From Neisseria musculi (lineage in GTDB: Bacteria > Pseudomonadota > Gammaproteobacteria > Burkholderiales > Neisseriaceae), in the NCBI RefSeq assembly GCF_014297595.2, contig NZ_CP060414.2, forward strand, positions 1,426,001 to 1,490,000: DNA of 64,000 bases, read 5' to 3'. This document shows, piece after piece, positions 49,701 through 59,292 of this stretch. The first letter of the stretch is position 1. Each line of letters opens with the position of its first letter. Both the position numbers and the translations under genes were made by a program. The notes under the pieces are model-generated. The model saw only the letters and a list, made by a program, of their open reading frames with translations. It had not been told where the DNA came from and searched no databases.

Positions 49701-51097
49701 GGCACCACCCACCACAAACGGTTGAGCGACATCACATGGTCTATGCGCAACACGCCGCAATGGCGCATGTTCTCGCGAAGCACGGCAATAAATTCGCGGC
49801 AGCCGCTGCGGCGCATTACCACGGGGTGCCACGGCGGCAGGTTCCAATTCTGCCCCAACGGCCCCAGCGGGTCGGGCGGCGCGCCCACCGACATTTCCAT
49901 GCAGTATTGGCTGCGTTTGAGCCAGGTGTCGGCTCCGCCGCGCGCCACGCCCACGGCCAAATCGCCGTAAAGGCCGAGCCGCACGCCGTGTTGCGCCGCC
50001 GCTTCTTCGGCCTGCCGCAGCTGCACGGCGCACAACCATTGCAGCCATTGGTAAAAACGGATTTCGCCCGCGTGCGCCTCTGCAAACGCCTGCACCGCTG
50101 CACTTTGCGGCAGATGAAATTCAGACGGCCACGCCCTCCAGCCGCGCTCCCCGCCCGCGCCGCCGTAATGTTGGTCTAAGGCCTCAAACAGGGCAAAGCC
50201 GTGAAGCGCTCCGCCTTTTTCTTCTGCAAACTGCTCAAAGGCCGTCTGAAAAGGCTGCGCGGCGCGGCTTGTGCTTTTTTCAAAGTCGGCAAACACCAGC
50301 AGCAGCGCTTCTTTTTTCAACGCCCACACCGCCGCATAATCCACCGTTTCCGCCGCGCGCACCGCTTCAATGCGGCTTTGCACCTCGGGATTTTCCAGCC
50401 ACTTGCGCGCTTTGCGGGCAAAACGGTATCCGCCGATGATGCCGCCCACATCGAGATACACGGCATTCAGCCACAGGCGCGATGACGGGCTGTAGGGGCT
50501 GGCGAAATCCGGCCGCGAAGTAAACAGCGCGTGCAGCGGGTTGATGCCGATAAAATCCAAGCCGCGCCCGCCGCAGAAAGCCGCCAGCCGCGCCAAATCG
50601 CCGAAATCGCCCACACCCCAGTTATGCGCCGAGCGCAGGCTGTAAAGCTGCACGGCCAATCCGTTCATGCGCCCGCCGCCTGCCGTTTCAGGCGGCCGGT
50701 AGGCGTGTTCGGGAGCGGCCACCACTAAAACGCGGTGTTTCAGACGGCCTTTGCGAACCGTTAAACGGTAATAGCCGCTCTCTAACGCCGATAAAAAAAC
50801 AGCAGACCGGCGGCCGTCTGAATCCGATGCCGTAACCGTCTGCTGCTCATCATATTCGTTGGTTAAAGAGTAGCCGCTGTAATTTTCGAAACCCGGCGGC
50901 AAAACAATCTCGGCAGGCTGCCGCGCCGTTACCGCCGCCACATCGTCAAACTCCCCTTCCGGCACACCTATTTCCAAGCGCGCAAGCAACGCTTCCAGCA
51001 CCGCTTCTTCAGCCGGGTGGTAAACGCCGTTGATGTCGTGGTAGCCCGCAGCCACCCCGCAACGGGCGGCACGCTCAAAAACCGAGTGATTGCTCAT
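46730..51097 (-). CDS. MalQ-GlgB fusion: 4-alpha-glucanotransferase and branching enzyme
   Basis: One uninterrupted frame of about 1,455 residues covering two complete GH enzymes. The first ~715 residues are MalQ (GH77): [42 protein letters not shown] (nucleophile) and [10 protein letters not shown]. From an internal ATG at 48952 the next 740 residues are GlgB (GH13 with CBM48): [34 protein letters not shown] (nucleophile), [11 protein letters not shown] (acid) and [14 protein letters not shown]. Both active sites are complete. The junction reads [10 protein letters not shown], and the DNA there is ATGA with GAGG 7 bases before it, the pattern of two overlapping genes, but the frames are joined. 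Start chosen at 51097; ATG 51103 is equally possible. Confidence 0.88.
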   Translation of the reverse strand: MSNHSVFERAARCGVAAGYHDINGVYHPAEEAVLEALLARLEIGVPEGEFDDVAAVTARQPAEIVLPPGFENYSGYSLTNEYDEQQTVTASDSDGRRSAVFLSALESGYYRLTVRKGRLKHRVLVVAAPEHAYRPPETAGGGRMNGLAVQLYSLRSAHNWGVGDFGDLARLAAFCGGRGLDFIGINPLHALFTSRPDFASPYSPSSRLWLNAVYLDVGGIIGGYRFARKARKWLENPEVQSRIEAVRAAETVDYAAVWALKKEALLLVFADFEKSTSRAAQPFQTAFEQFAEEKGGALHGFALFEALDQHYGGAGGERGWRAWPSEFHLPQSAAVQAFAEAHAGEIRFYQWLQWLCAVQLRQAEEAAAQHGVRLGLYGDLAVGVARGGADTWLKRSQYCMEMSVGAPPDPLGPLGQNWNLPPWHPVVMRRSGCREFIAVLRENMRHCGVLRIDHVMSLNRLWWVVPQQAAGGDAGSLAHGGGSSAAAYDKEPPRAPAANGAYVHYPQEILFAVLALESHRNRCVVVGEDLGTVPDDTRRLLERYRIFSYKVMYFSRRDHGFELPEHYPQQALCVTSTHDVAPLAGWWAGSDLQTMYALGVLPDETAFQTAWQQRGHDKEDLIRALKATHCLPCGYRPSEQADAAMIHAVHRFGAESRCILYAVQIENLLGMTENFNVPGIAEGYPNWARKLPQPLEAFSKHPFIEQQLAMLNEVRMRKNSQTQTYPPLDDQERGTIDSLFCATHGNPFAYLGRHRLPGNGEVVRCLVPDALAVDIVERGSGKLIAAAEKLDNRGFFAAVLPEGAPDYALSVQYSAERPSEKIEDPYRYGPHLQEIDQWLLTEGTHLRPYEALGAHLAEFDGVAGVNFAVWAPNAQRVSVIGEFNNWDGRRHVMRRHAASGIWEIFIPAVPFNALYKFEIRDAAGNVRQKADPFAFASELRPTTASVVRGLPEKMPEPAFRRQANAIDSPISIYEVHLGSWRRNLENNFWLTYEDLAIELVAYVKDMGFTHIELLPVSEYPFDGSWGYQATGLYSPTSRFGSPQQLQALVQAAHNEGIGVILDWVVGHFPVDDHGLNHFDGTPLYEHADPREGYHQDWNTLIYNFGRTEVKNYLQGNALYWIERFGFDGLRVDAVASMIYRDYSRKEGEWIPNRYGGRENLEAINFLRDTNTMLQRETPAAAEIAEESTSFANVTRAEGLNFQYKWNMGWMNDTLRYMKEDPINRKYHHNLMTFGMMYQYSENFVLPLSHDEVVHGKGSLLAKMPGDAWQKFANLRAYYGFMWGYPGKKLLFMGGEFAQGREWNYNEPLDWFLLEEAHGGLWHKGVQDYVRDLNHTYRSHAPLYQLDQWPEGFEWLVADDGNHSVFAFERRDREGNRLIVVSNFTPVVREHYRIGVNEAGTYREVMNSDSLPYQGSGVCTAEGGIVRTEAAASHGRAQSLSLTLPPLATVWLVLEK

Positions 51098-51507
51098 ATT
51101 CATTAATATATTGTTTGTGAAGTTAATTTTTTGTTTAGTGCAGCTTGGGCAATAGTAATATAAATCTGCCGTTTTGTCGTAGGTAATTTCGTGTAGCAAG
51201 CGGATTAACTGATATAGGCCAAATCCAACACAGCCGCCTGAATCTGAAAACGTTTTCAAGGTTAATACCGGTTAACCCGCATACGCGTATTATTTAAAGA
51301 AATTAACCTGATTGCACAATCAGCGCGCCTGTTGCCATATTGTTTTACCGGCTGCAAGCCCTATGTGCAAAAGCGTTGCCAAAAGTGCGGGTAACGCTTT
51401 CTTGTCGGGAAAATCCAGAGGGCGGCAAAACCGCCAAGCCGTTATTTCAGCCGGGGCGGCCGCAACACTGCCCGGGAATCTCTGCAAAACCCTCAAAAGT
51501 TTATCTG

Positions 51508-51571
51508 CCGTTATCGGCCCGGCAAGTCCGCTATGCTGCCCGCACGGGCGGGCTTGCCGGGCCGATAACGG
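51508..51571. repeat. 23-bp inverted repeat with 18-base loop
   Basis: Arms 51508-51530 and 51549-51571 pair at 22 of 23 positions (CCGTTATCGGCCCGGCAAG at the outer 19). No T-run follows either way, and no uptake word is in it, so it is not the usual terminator of this genome. Confidence 0.75.
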
Positions 51572-51698
51572 AATTCAGCCATTTCAAACGGCCTCACAAT
51601 AGTTTTGCCAAAACTCCAACCGATAAAGCCTTAACTGCCTTTGGGCTTTCAAACGGCCGCCGCTCCGCCGCGTGCCGGCTCTCAGCCCGAAATATGCT

Positions 51699-51731
51699 AA
51701 GGCCGTCTGAAAAATATTTTCAGACGGCCTT
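51699..51731. terminator. Inverted uptake-sequence terminator
   Basis: AAGGCCGTCTGAAAA and its complement around a short AT centre, followed on the plus strand by TGTTTT. It lies 83 bp past the glycosyltransferase stop. Confidence 0.7.
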
Positions 51732-51813
51732 TGTTTTCAGAAATGCCTGCAGGGCTTTTCCCAAACTGAAATTCAAAAACAAAATTCAAAGCTGAAAAAC
51801 GCTGAAACCGCCG

Positions 51814-53445
51814 TTATCTGCTTGGCGGTTCTGCCGCGCCACCCTCGATGTTCTCCGGCGTTTCGCTGCCCTGCTCCGGTGCGGTTTCCAAAAACTCGTC
51901 CACCCCGCGCCCGCAGCGGGTTTTCTTTTCGTTGAGTGTGGCTTTGAGCAAAGCATCGTTCTGCGGCAGCGCGGCGCGTTCGGCTTCGTGGTGCCACAAG
52001 TGGTAGGCTGCACCGCCGAATTTGAGGTTGTGCCGCTTCATGCCGCTATGGTAGCAGCGGGCGGCAAATTCGCTGTCTTCCCGCCCCCAGCCGACAAAAT
52101 CGTTGTTGAATCCGTTCACGGCCAGCGCATCATCGCGGAAGAAACCCATATTGCAGCTTTTGATGCCTTTGTGCCCGCGGTTGCCGCGCCCGGCCAGCAG
52201 TTTCGACAATTTGGGCAGCCGCAGCGCGGAAAGGCGTTTTTTGATACCGCTGCTGTAAAACGACAAATCGGGCAGCGGCAGCAGGCGCTCGGCCAGAATT
52301 TCTTCGGTGCGCTGCCGGGAAACCAGCACGCGCGTGCCCTGAATCAAGCGGCCTTTGCGGGCAACGGCGGCATGGTCGGCGATAAACGAAGGGTCGAGCA
52401 CCATATCGCCATCGATGATAATCAGGTAGTCGGACGAAGCGGCGGCAATGGCGCGGTTGCGCGCCCGGGCAGCGCGGAAGCCTTCGTCTTTCTGCCAGGC
52501 GTGTTTGACCGTTACCGGGCTGGTTTGGGCGAATCTGCCCACCACTTCGGTGGTGCGGCGGTCGGAGCCGTCGTCGGCGATGATGATTTCCTGCGGCAGG
52601 CGGGTTTGCGCGAGGGCGGATTTCAACACCAGTGCCAGTGCATCGGGGCGGTTGTAGGTGGTGACAATCAGCGACACGCTCATATTGCGGTTGTGTTCGT
52701 AGAGTTTGATATATTTGTAATACGAACCCTGGGCGTTGGCGGCGGAAATCATCAGGCCGTCTGCGCCGTAGAAAATGCCCCGTTTCAGAAAATAGTTTTT
52801 CAGAAACGCCGTGCCGCCGTGCAGCAGGGCTTTGAACACGGAAGAAGTTTTGCGGTAGCGGTTTTCTTCGGCATAAAGCGTGCTGTATTGCTGCATTTTC
52901 TGAATCAGCCCTTCGGCGTTTTGAAACGAATAATGTTTCAGACGGCCTTTGAGCGAGCGCAGGTGGTTTTGCTGCCCGATTTGCAGCGATTCGTGTACGC
53001 GCCGGTTGTTGAAACCGGCATAGTTGCGGTGGTAGAGGCGCGGCAGAATATCGGGATACCAGCCGCAGGCTTTGATCAGGCGGCCGTTATAGTGGTTGAG
53101 GCGCGAAAGGGTGTAAACGGTGTTGGGATCGTTGTGCTCCACCGCCGCGCGTATGCTTTCGATTAATTCACGATCGGGCACTTCATCGCTGTCGATGCTG
53201 AAAATCCAGGGGTGTTTGGCCAGGGAGGCAGCCAGGTTTTTCATGGGGCCGAAACCGGTGAACCCGTGTTTGCACACGCGCACGTTGGCAAACCCTGCCG
53301 CAATTTCAAGCGTGCGGTCGGCCGAGCCGTTGTCCAGCAGCAATACTTCGTCAAAATCGGCCAGCGCGGCAAGCACTTCGGCCAGATAACGTTCGGAATT
53401 TTTAACCAGCATGGTTGCGCTGGCGGGTATTTTTTGTGTCGGCAT
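51814..53445 (-). CDS. Two-domain family 2 glycosyltransferase (fusion)
   Basis: 543 residues carrying two GT-A domains. Domain 1 (about 1-254) is of the WaaE/LgtF type used on the lipooligosaccharide core: ATMLVKNSERYLAEVLAALA, DEVLLLDNGSADRTLEIA, IFSIDSDEVPDREL, and LPRLYHRN. Domain 2 (about 255-543) is a GT2 with a galactosyltransferase-like C-terminal part: SLIVTTYNRPDALALVLKSA, IIIADDGSDRRT, YLIIIDGDMVLDPSF and FVGWGREDSEFAARC. The second starts at an in-frame ATG (52683) in the context ATGA. It probably adds two sugars to the LOS core. The start is ATG 53445 (MPTQKIPASAT). Confidence 0.82.
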   Translation of the reverse strand: MPTQKIPASATMLVKNSERYLAEVLAALADFDEVLLLDNGSADRTLEIAAGFANVRVCKHGFTGFGPMKNLAASLAKHPWIFSIDSDEVPDRELIESIRAAVEHNDPNTVYTLSRLNHYNGRLIKACGWYPDILPRLYHRNYAGFNNRRVHESLQIGQQNHLRSLKGRLKHYSFQNAEGLIQKMQQYSTLYAEENRYRKTSSVFKALLHGGTAFLKNYFLKRGIFYGADGLMISAANAQGSYYKYIKLYEHNRNMSVSLIVTTYNRPDALALVLKSALAQTRLPQEIIIADDGSDRRTTEVVGRFAQTSPVTVKHAWQKDEGFRAARARNRAIAAASSDYLIIIDGDMVLDPSFIADHAAVARKGRLIQGTRVLVSRQRTEEILAERLLPLPDLSFYSSGIKKRLSALRLPKLSKLLAGRGNRGHKGIKSCNMGFFRDDALAVNGFNNDFVGWGREDSEFAARCYHSGMKRHNLKFGGAAYHLWHHEAERAALPQNDALLKATLNEKKTRCGRGVDEFLETAPEQGSETPENIEGGAAEPPSR

Positions 53446-53544
53446 AATCAAACCATTGCAGGCCGTCTGAAAACTTTTCAGACGGCATCTGTTGTGATGA
53501 ATGTTGCTTGGCACCGGGCAAACTGTAGTGAATCGGCTTTGTGC

Positions 53545-53680
53545 CGGCACCGGGCAGGCCGCAGGAAATAATCAAAGTTGTACGAAACCGGCTCTATCGC
53601 CGCTTCGGCCGCCGGCCAAACCGTTTTCTTCGAAGCGGAGGCGCGGCAACGGAAATAAAGCGGCTTCACCACCAACCGGA
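53545..53680 (-). repeat. Member of the degenerate intergenic repeat family
   Basis: On the minus strand it reads GTGGTGAAGCCGCTTTATTT, later GAAGAAAACGGTTTGGCCGG, then AGAGCCGGTTTCGTAC. It parallels the block at 56810-56965 and those at 23.0 and 35.7 kb. Lies between the glycosyltransferase and rnc. Confidence 0.5.
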
Positions 53681-53706
53681 GCGAAAAAACGCGCCGCCCG
53701 TTTCGT

Positions 53707-54414
53707 TCACCCGCTATATTTTTCCGACAGCCACGCCAGCGCCTGTTTGGCGGCTTGCTGCTCGGCGGTGCGGCGGCTGCCGGCTTTGGCGGTGGTGATG
53801 CAGCCCAGCTCGCCCAAATCGCAGGAAACGGTAAATTCAGTGTGGCAGCCCTCGCCGTGCTGCGCTTCGATGCGGTATTTCGGCAGAGCCAGACGGCGCG
53901 CCTGCAAGGCTTCCTGCAACAGGGTTTTGGCATCTTTGCCGCCCTGCCCTTCGGCATCGGCACCGGTCACCCGCTGCGCAAACAGGCGGCGCACGGTTTG
54001 CTCGGCGGTGTTGAAACCGGCATCGAAACTGATGGCGGCAAATATGGCCTCCAGCGCATCGGCCAGAATCGAAGGCCGGTTGAAACCGCCGCTTTTGAGT
54101 TCGCCCGCCCCCAGAAACAGCACCCCGCCCACGTTCAGCGAAACGGCAACGGCGGCCAATGTTTCTTGGTTGACCAGATTGGCGCGCATACGCGAAAGGC
54201 GGCCTTCGGGCAGCTCGGGAAAGGTTTCAAACAGCATTTTGGCAACGGTGTAGTTGAGTATGGCATCACCAACAAACTCGAAACGCTCGTTGTTGCGTGA
54301 GGAAAAACTGCGGTGGGTGAGCGCCTGCTCCAGCAGCTCGGGGCATTGGAAAGTGTGGCCGAGCCGCTGCTGCAACTGTTGCAGCGCACGCTGTTTGACG
54401 GGGTCGGGCTTCAT
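53707..54414 (-). CDS. rnc: Ribonuclease III
   Basis: Cuts double-stranded RNA, including rRNA precursors. 235 residues. The catalytic signature is NERFEFVGDAILNYTVAKML (about 41-60) with the second acidic cluster in LADALEAIFAAISFD. The C-terminal dsRNA-binding domain ends GSRRTAEQQAAKQALAW. It usually sits next to era; here era is 6 kb away on the same strand. Confidence 0.95.
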   Translation of the reverse strand: MKPDPVKQRALQQLQQRLGHTFQCPELLEQALTHRSFSSRNNERFEFVGDAILNYTVAKMLFETFPELPEGRLSRMRANLVNQETLAAVAVSLNVGGVLFLGAGELKSGGFNRPSILADALEAIFAAISFDAGFNTAEQTVRRLFAQRVTGADAEGQGGKDAKTLLQEALQARRLALPKYRIEAQHGEGCHTEFTVSCDLGELGCITTAKAGSRRTAEQQAAKQALAWLSEKYSG

Positions 54415-54630
54415 GGGGTTCTTTCGTTTTCTTCAGCCCGAATGCTTTTCCACACTTTAATAAAAGAATCAAAACGAAAATGCAGAAAAGGTTTAAGGCT
54501 GGTTAATCGTTACCGGCTGGAGATATTTCGGACGGCTTTGCATAAAGGCAGATATTTTTACCATACAAAAGCTTCAGGCCGTCTGAAACGCTGATGGTTT
54601 TCAAACGGCCTGCTATTGTATAACAAATGT

Positions 54631-55383
<753 letters not shown>

Positions 55384-55505
55384 TCAAAGCAAGTTTATCT
55401 GCCATAGGGGCAGAAATATTGCGGTATCTATCTTAATATGGTTGGCCGGTTGTGGAAAGGCCGTCTGAAAAGCAGATGAAAACTTTTTCGGGCAGGGGCG
55501 ATTTA

Positions 55506-55514
55506 TGCGATAAT
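55506..55514 (+). promoter_or_regulatory. Candidate extended -10 of recA
   Basis: TGCGATAAT, 41 bp before the recA start. No good -35 at 17 bp, which is normal for extended -10 promoters. No LexA-type box is seen, consistent with Neisseria lacking a classical SOS repressor. Confidence 0.4.
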
Positions 55515-55554
55515 CTGCCCGAAATTTCCAACCGACATTCCACACGAGAACATC

Positions 55555-56634
55555 ATGGCAGACGAAAAAAACAAATCCGAAAAAAACAAACCCGATGATA
55601 AAAGCAAAGCCCTTGCCGCCGCGCTGGCGCAAATCGAAAAAAGCTTCGGCAAAGGCTCCATCATGAAGATGGACGGCAGCCATCAAGACGAAAACCTGGA
55701 AGTGATTTCCACCGGCTCGCTCGGTTTGGATTTGGCCTTGGGTGTGGGCGGCCTGCCGCGCGGCCGTATCGTTGAAATCTTCGGCCCCGAATCTTCGGGC
55801 AAAACCACGCTGTGTCTGGAAGCCATCGCCCAATGCCAGAAAAACGGCAATATCTGCGCCTTTATCGATGCCGAACACGCCTTCGATCCGGTTTATGCGC
55901 GCAAACTCGGCGTAAAAGTGGAAGAGCTGTATCTCTCGCAGCCCGACACCGGCGAGCAGGCGCTGGAAATCTGCGACACACTGGTGCGCAGCGGCGGCTT
56001 GGATATGGTGGTGGTGGATTCGGTTGCCGCGCTGGTGCCCAAAGCCGAAATCGAAGGCGAAATGGGCGACAGCCATGTCGGCCTGCAGGCCCGCCTGATG
56101 AGCCAGGCATTGCGCAAACTCACCGGCCACATCAAAAAAACCAACACGCTGGTGGTGTTTATCAACCAAATCCGCATGAAAATCGGCGTGATGTTCGGCA
56201 GCCCCGAAACCACCACCGGCGGCAACGCCCTCAAATTCTACGCTTCCGTGCGCCTCGATATCCGCCGCACCGGCCAGATTAAAAAAGGCGATGATGTGTT
56301 GGGCAACGAAACCAAAGTGAAAGTGATTAAAAACAAAGTTGCCCCGCCTTTCCGCCAGGCCGAATTCGATATCCTCTACGGCGAGGGCATCAGTTGGGAA
56401 GGCGAACTTGTGGATTTGGGCGTGAAATACGGCATCGTTGAAAAATCCGGCGCATGGTATGCCTACAACGGCGCCAAAATCGGCCAGGGCAAAGACAATG
56501 TGCGCGTGTGGCTGAAAGAAAACCCCGCAGTTGCCGATGAAATCGATGCCGCAATCCGCACCAAAGCGGGCACCAACGTGCAGATTACCGAAGGCAGGCT
56601 CGATGAAACCGATGGCGACGCGCCCGAAGAATAA
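55555..56634 (+). CDS. recA: Recombinase RecA
   Basis: Strand-exchange ATPase, also needed for natural transformation. 359 residues. Walker [18 protein letters not shown] (about 82-98), [20 protein letters not shown], loop 2 region [20 protein letters not shown], and a C-terminus rich in acidic residues ([10 protein letters not shown]). The N-terminal 20 residues are unusually Lys-rich ([16 protein letters not shown]). Monocistronic, with an inverted uptake terminator after it. Confidence 0.98.
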   Translation: MADEKNKSEKNKPDDKSKALAAALAQIEKSFGKGSIMKMDGSHQDENLEVISTGSLGLDLALGVGGLPRGRIVEIFGPESSGKTTLCLEAIAQCQKNGNICAFIDAEHAFDPVYARKLGVKVEELYLSQPDTGEQALEICDTLVRSGGLDMVVVDSVAALVPKAEIEGEMGDSHVGLQARLMSQALRKLTGHIKKTNTLVVFINQIRMKIGVMFGSPETTTGGNALKFYASVRLDIRRTGQIKKGDDVLGNETKVKVIKNKVAPPFRQAEFDILYGEGISWEGELVDLGVKYGIVEKSGAWYAYNGAKIGQGKDNVRVWLKENPAVADEIDAAIRTKAGTNVQITEGRLDETDGDAPEE

Positions 56635-56654
56635 GCCGCCGACCGCAATCAAAC

Positions 56655-56684
56655 AGGCCGTCTGAAACCGTTTTCAGACGGCCT
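56655..56684 (+). terminator. Inverted uptake-sequence terminator after recA
   Basis: AGGCCGTCTGAAA (56655-56667) pairs with TTTCAGACGGCCT (56672-56684), 21 bp after the stop. Confidence 0.75.
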
Positions 56685-57006
56685 TTCCCCACCCGAGCCC
56701 TGAAAACTGCTATACTCCGTGCATTTTCCCGCTCCGGCTCCCACAGCGTATTGAGTAAAACCAAACAGGGCAGCACACCGCAGGCCACACCGGTATACAA
56801 CCGCACGGCTGCCGCACCTGCGGCCGATAAACTGCCGCAGCGAACCCGCTTATTTCCGCTGCAACAGCAAGCCGCAGGCAATACGAAACCAAACCGCCTC
56901 CGCCCCGGCAGCCGGCAAACCGCTCTCTTTGAGCCAAAGCGGATTCACCACAAACAGATCCGTTCTGCATCAGTGCCCGATTCAATCCACCAAGGCCGTC
57001 TGAAAC
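56685..57006 (+). promoter_or_regulatory. trpE upstream region with candidate promoter and repeat
   Basis: TGCTATACT at 56708-56716 is an extended -10. If used for trpE it makes a leader of about 285 nt. I find no short frame with clustered Trp codons, so no classical attenuator. The stretch 56810-56965 on the minus strand matches the degenerate intergenic repeat family. An uptake sequence ends two bases before the trpE ATG. Confidence 0.35.
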
Positions 57007-58482
57007 ATGATTAGCAAACAAGAATACCAAGCCCAAGCCGCCGCAGGCTACAACCGAATCCCGCTGGTGCAGGAGCTTTTGGCCGATCTCGACACCCCCC
57101 TGTCGCTTTATCTCAAACTCGCCAACCGGCCCTACACCTACCTGCTCGAATCGGTGGTGGGCGGCGAACGTTTCGGCCGCTATTCCTTTATCGGCCTGCC
57201 CTGCCGCACTTATCTCAAAGCATCGGGCAAACACGTTGATGTGTATCACAACAGCGAAATCACCGAACAGTTTGACGGCAACCCGCTGCCTTTCATCGAA
57301 GCCTTCCACGCGCGCTTCAAAACACCCGAAATCCCCGGCCTGCCCCGCTTCACCGGCGGCCTGGTCGGCTATTTCGGCTATGAAACCATCTACCACTTCG
57401 AACACTTCGCCCACCGCTTTCAAAACAGCGGCAAGCCCGACACCATCGGCACACCCGATATTTTATTGATGCTCTCGCAAGAGCTGGCCGTGATCGACAA
57501 TCTTTCCGGCAAAATCTACTTAATCGTGTATGCCGACCCCGCAGAACGCAACGGCTACGAAACCGCGCGCGCGCGGCTGGAAGAGCTGCGCACCCGCCTG
57601 CGCCAAAGCTGCGCCATCCCGCTCTCGCTGGGCAGCCGGAAAACCGAGCCGCAGCATGAAACCGGCAAAGCGCGTTATCAAGAATATGTGCGCAAAATCC
57701 GCCGGTATATTCTCGATGGCGACTGTATGCAGGTGGTGCCCAGCCAGCGCATGAAGCTCGAATTTCGCGACAACCCGCTCAGCCTCTACCGCGCCCTGCG
57801 CACGCTCAACCCCTCACCCTATCTGTTTTACTACGATTTCGGCGATTTCCACATCGTTGGCTCCTCGCCCGAAATTCTGGTGCGCCGCGAGCGCGGCAAC
57901 GTTATCGTGCGCCCGATTGCCGGCACGCGGCTGCGCGGCAAAACCCCGGCCGAAGATGCCGCCAACGAACAAGAACTGCTCGGCGACGCCAAAGAAATTG
58001 CCGAACACGTGATGCTGATTGATTTGGGGCGCAACGATGTGGGGCGCATCAGCCAAACCGGCCGAGTGTCGGTTACCGAAAAAATGACGGTAGAACGCTA
58101 TTCGCACGTGATGCACATCGTATCCAACATAGAAGGCCGTCTGAAAGACAACACCGCCAATATGGATATTCTGGCGGCCACCTTTCCGGCGGGCACGCTC
58201 TCCGGCGCGCCCAAAGTGCGCGCGCTGGAAATCATTGAAGAACTGGAGCCCGCCAAACGCTGCATCTACGGCGGTGCGGCCGGCTGCTGGGGGTTTAACA
58301 ACGATATGGACTTGGCCATCGCCATCCGCACCGCCGTGATTAAAAACGGCACGCTCTATGTGCAGAGCGGCGGCGGCATCGTTGCCGACTCGGAAGAAGA
58401 AGCCGAATGGCAGGAAACCCAAAACAAAGCCCGCGCAGTGCTGCGGGCGGCGCAGATGGTGCAGGAGGGGTTGGATAGGTAA
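57007..58482 (+). CDS. trpE: Anthranilate synthase component I
   Basis: Converts chorismate to anthranilate with the glutamine amidotransferase TrpG, the first step to tryptophan. 491 residues. The feedback-inhibition motif is [17 protein letters not shown]. The chorismate-binding part has [33 protein letters not shown] and [20 protein letters not shown]. No trpG or other trp genes are adjacent. A DUS inside the coding sequence (near 58135) encodes EGRLKD. Confidence 0.96.
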   Translation: MISKQEYQAQAAAGYNRIPLVQELLADLDTPLSLYLKLANRPYTYLLESVVGGERFGRYSFIGLPCRTYLKASGKHVDVYHNSEITEQFDGNPLPFIEAFHARFKTPEIPGLPRFTGGLVGYFGYETIYHFEHFAHRFQNSGKPDTIGTPDILLMLSQELAVIDNLSGKIYLIVYADPAERNGYETARARLEELRTRLRQSCAIPLSLGSRKTEPQHETGKARYQEYVRKIRRYILDGDCMQVVPSQRMKLEFRDNPLSLYRALRTLNPSPYLFYYDFGDFHIVGSSPEILVRRERGNVIVRPIAGTRLRGKTPAEDAANEQELLGDAKEIAEHVMLIDLGRNDVGRISQTGRVSVTEKMTVERYSHVMHIVSNIEGRLKDNTANMDILAATFPAGTLSGAPKVRALEIIEELEPAKRCIYGGAAGCWGFNNDMDLAIAIRTAVIKNGTLYVQSGGGIVADSEEEAEWQETQNKARAVLRAAQMVQEGLDR

Positions 58483-58605
58483 AATTTTAAGTAGGATGCA
58501 TCTTTTCAGACGGCCTTTAAGTTTACGGATAAGGCCGTCTGAAAATCCCAATCCTCAAACCGAAAAAATTTATCAGACCGCAAAATGTATTCAGAAACAT
58601 AAAAA

Positions 58606-58709
58606 CCGTCATTCCCGTGCAGGCGGGAACCCAGAACGTTGATTTTCTGAAACTTCTTAAAATTACAGATATACAAAGGTCTGAATTCCCGCCTGTGCGG
58701 GAATGACGG
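58606..58709. repeat. dRS3-bounded mosaic repeat, left of the GIY-YIG gene
   Basis: About 104 bp with terminal inverted repeats CCGTCATTCCCG. The dRS3 words are ATTCCCGTGCAGGCGGGAAC (58611-58630) and ATTCCCGCCTGTGCGGGAAT (58685-58704). The interior is alike, by eye about three quarters, to that of 59069-59168. Neisserial intergenic mosaic elements have this build. Confidence 0.85.
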
Positions 58710-58745
58710 AGTTGGCTACAATCAATAGCTCAAGGAAGCAAACCC

Positions 58746-59033
58746 ATGCAGCCTGCCGTTTATATACTCGCTTCCCAACGCAACGGCACACTTTACATCG
58801 GCGTAACCTCCAACCTGATACAGCGGGTGTATCAACATAAAAACCATTTGGCACAGGGTTTTACTGCGCAATACAACATGAATCTGCTGGTTTGGTACGA
58901 ACTGCATCCAACAATAGAAAGTGCCATCGGTAAAGAAAAACAGCTTAAAAAATGGAACAGGCAATGGAAGTTGCGCCTGATTGAAGCAAACAATCCGACT
59001 TGGTGCGATTTATGGTCTGAAATTATGGAATAG
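58746..59033 (+). CDS. GIY-YIG nuclease-domain protein
   Basis: A 95-residue single-domain member of the GIY-YIG superfamily. The two motif halves are VYILASQRNGTLYIGVT (residues 5-21); the catalytic Arg region is NLIQRVYQHK and the metal-binding Glu lies in ESAIGKEKQLKKWNRQWKL. These small proteins resemble the YhbQ/UvrC N-terminal fold and are presumed to nick DNA. ATG 58746 follows AAGGAAGC at suitable spacing. The gene is bracketed by two directly oriented mosaic repeats 36 bp away on each side and interrupts the trpE-purK interval. Confidence 0.9.
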   Translation: MQPAVYILASQRNGTLYIGVTSNLIQRVYQHKNHLAQGFTAQYNMNLLVWYELHPTIESAIGKEKQLKKWNRQWKLRLIEANNPTWCDLWSEIME

Positions 59034-59068
59034 CCGATGGTAAATCGCGGCGTAATTTTATTTTTACT

Positions 59069-59168
59069 GTCATTCCCGCGTAGGCGGGAATCCAAAATAT
59101 TGATTTTCAGAAGCCTTTGAAAATTGCAGAAATCCGAAGATCTGGATTCCCGCCTACGCGGGAATGAC
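59069..59168. repeat. dRS3-bounded mosaic repeat, right of the GIY-YIG gene
   Basis: About 100 bp with perfect dRS3 words ATTCCCGCGTAGGCGGGAAT (59072-59091) and ATTCCCGCCTACGCGGGAAT (59146-59165). Same orientation and same following bases (GACGGAGTT) as the left copy. Both ends are themselves near-palindromic. Confidence 0.88.
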
Positions 59169-59232
59169 GGAGTTAACGTAACCAAAAGAAAAGCAAAGTC
59201 ATATACGCAGCAAAAGCAGGCAACAGCAGTTT

Positions 59233-59261
59233 AGGCCGTCTGAAAACTTTTCAGACGGCCT
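59233..59261 (+). terminator. Inverted uptake-sequence hairpin before purK
   Basis: AGGCCGTCTGAAAA pairs with TTTTCAGACGGCCT around one base, 32 bp before the purK ATG. It can end transcription arriving from the GIY-YIG gene, so purK needs a promoter very close to or within it. Confidence 0.65.
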
Positions 59262-59292
59262 CCCGATAAAAATCTTGATAACAAACAAAACC

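Larger units (their letters stand above)
51104..51813. other. Intergenic region upstream of malQ-glgB
   Basis: No gene supported over 710 bp. The 150 bp before malQ are AT-rich and should hold its promoter, but no convincing boxes stand out. A large hairpin lies at 51508-51571, and an inverted uptake pair at 51699-51731 can terminate the glycosyltransferase transcript arriving from the right. Confidence 0.5.

Noticed and set aside
56751..57014. Possible Trp leader peptide before trpE
   Set aside because: The only frame has no tryptophan codons and overlaps a repeat.
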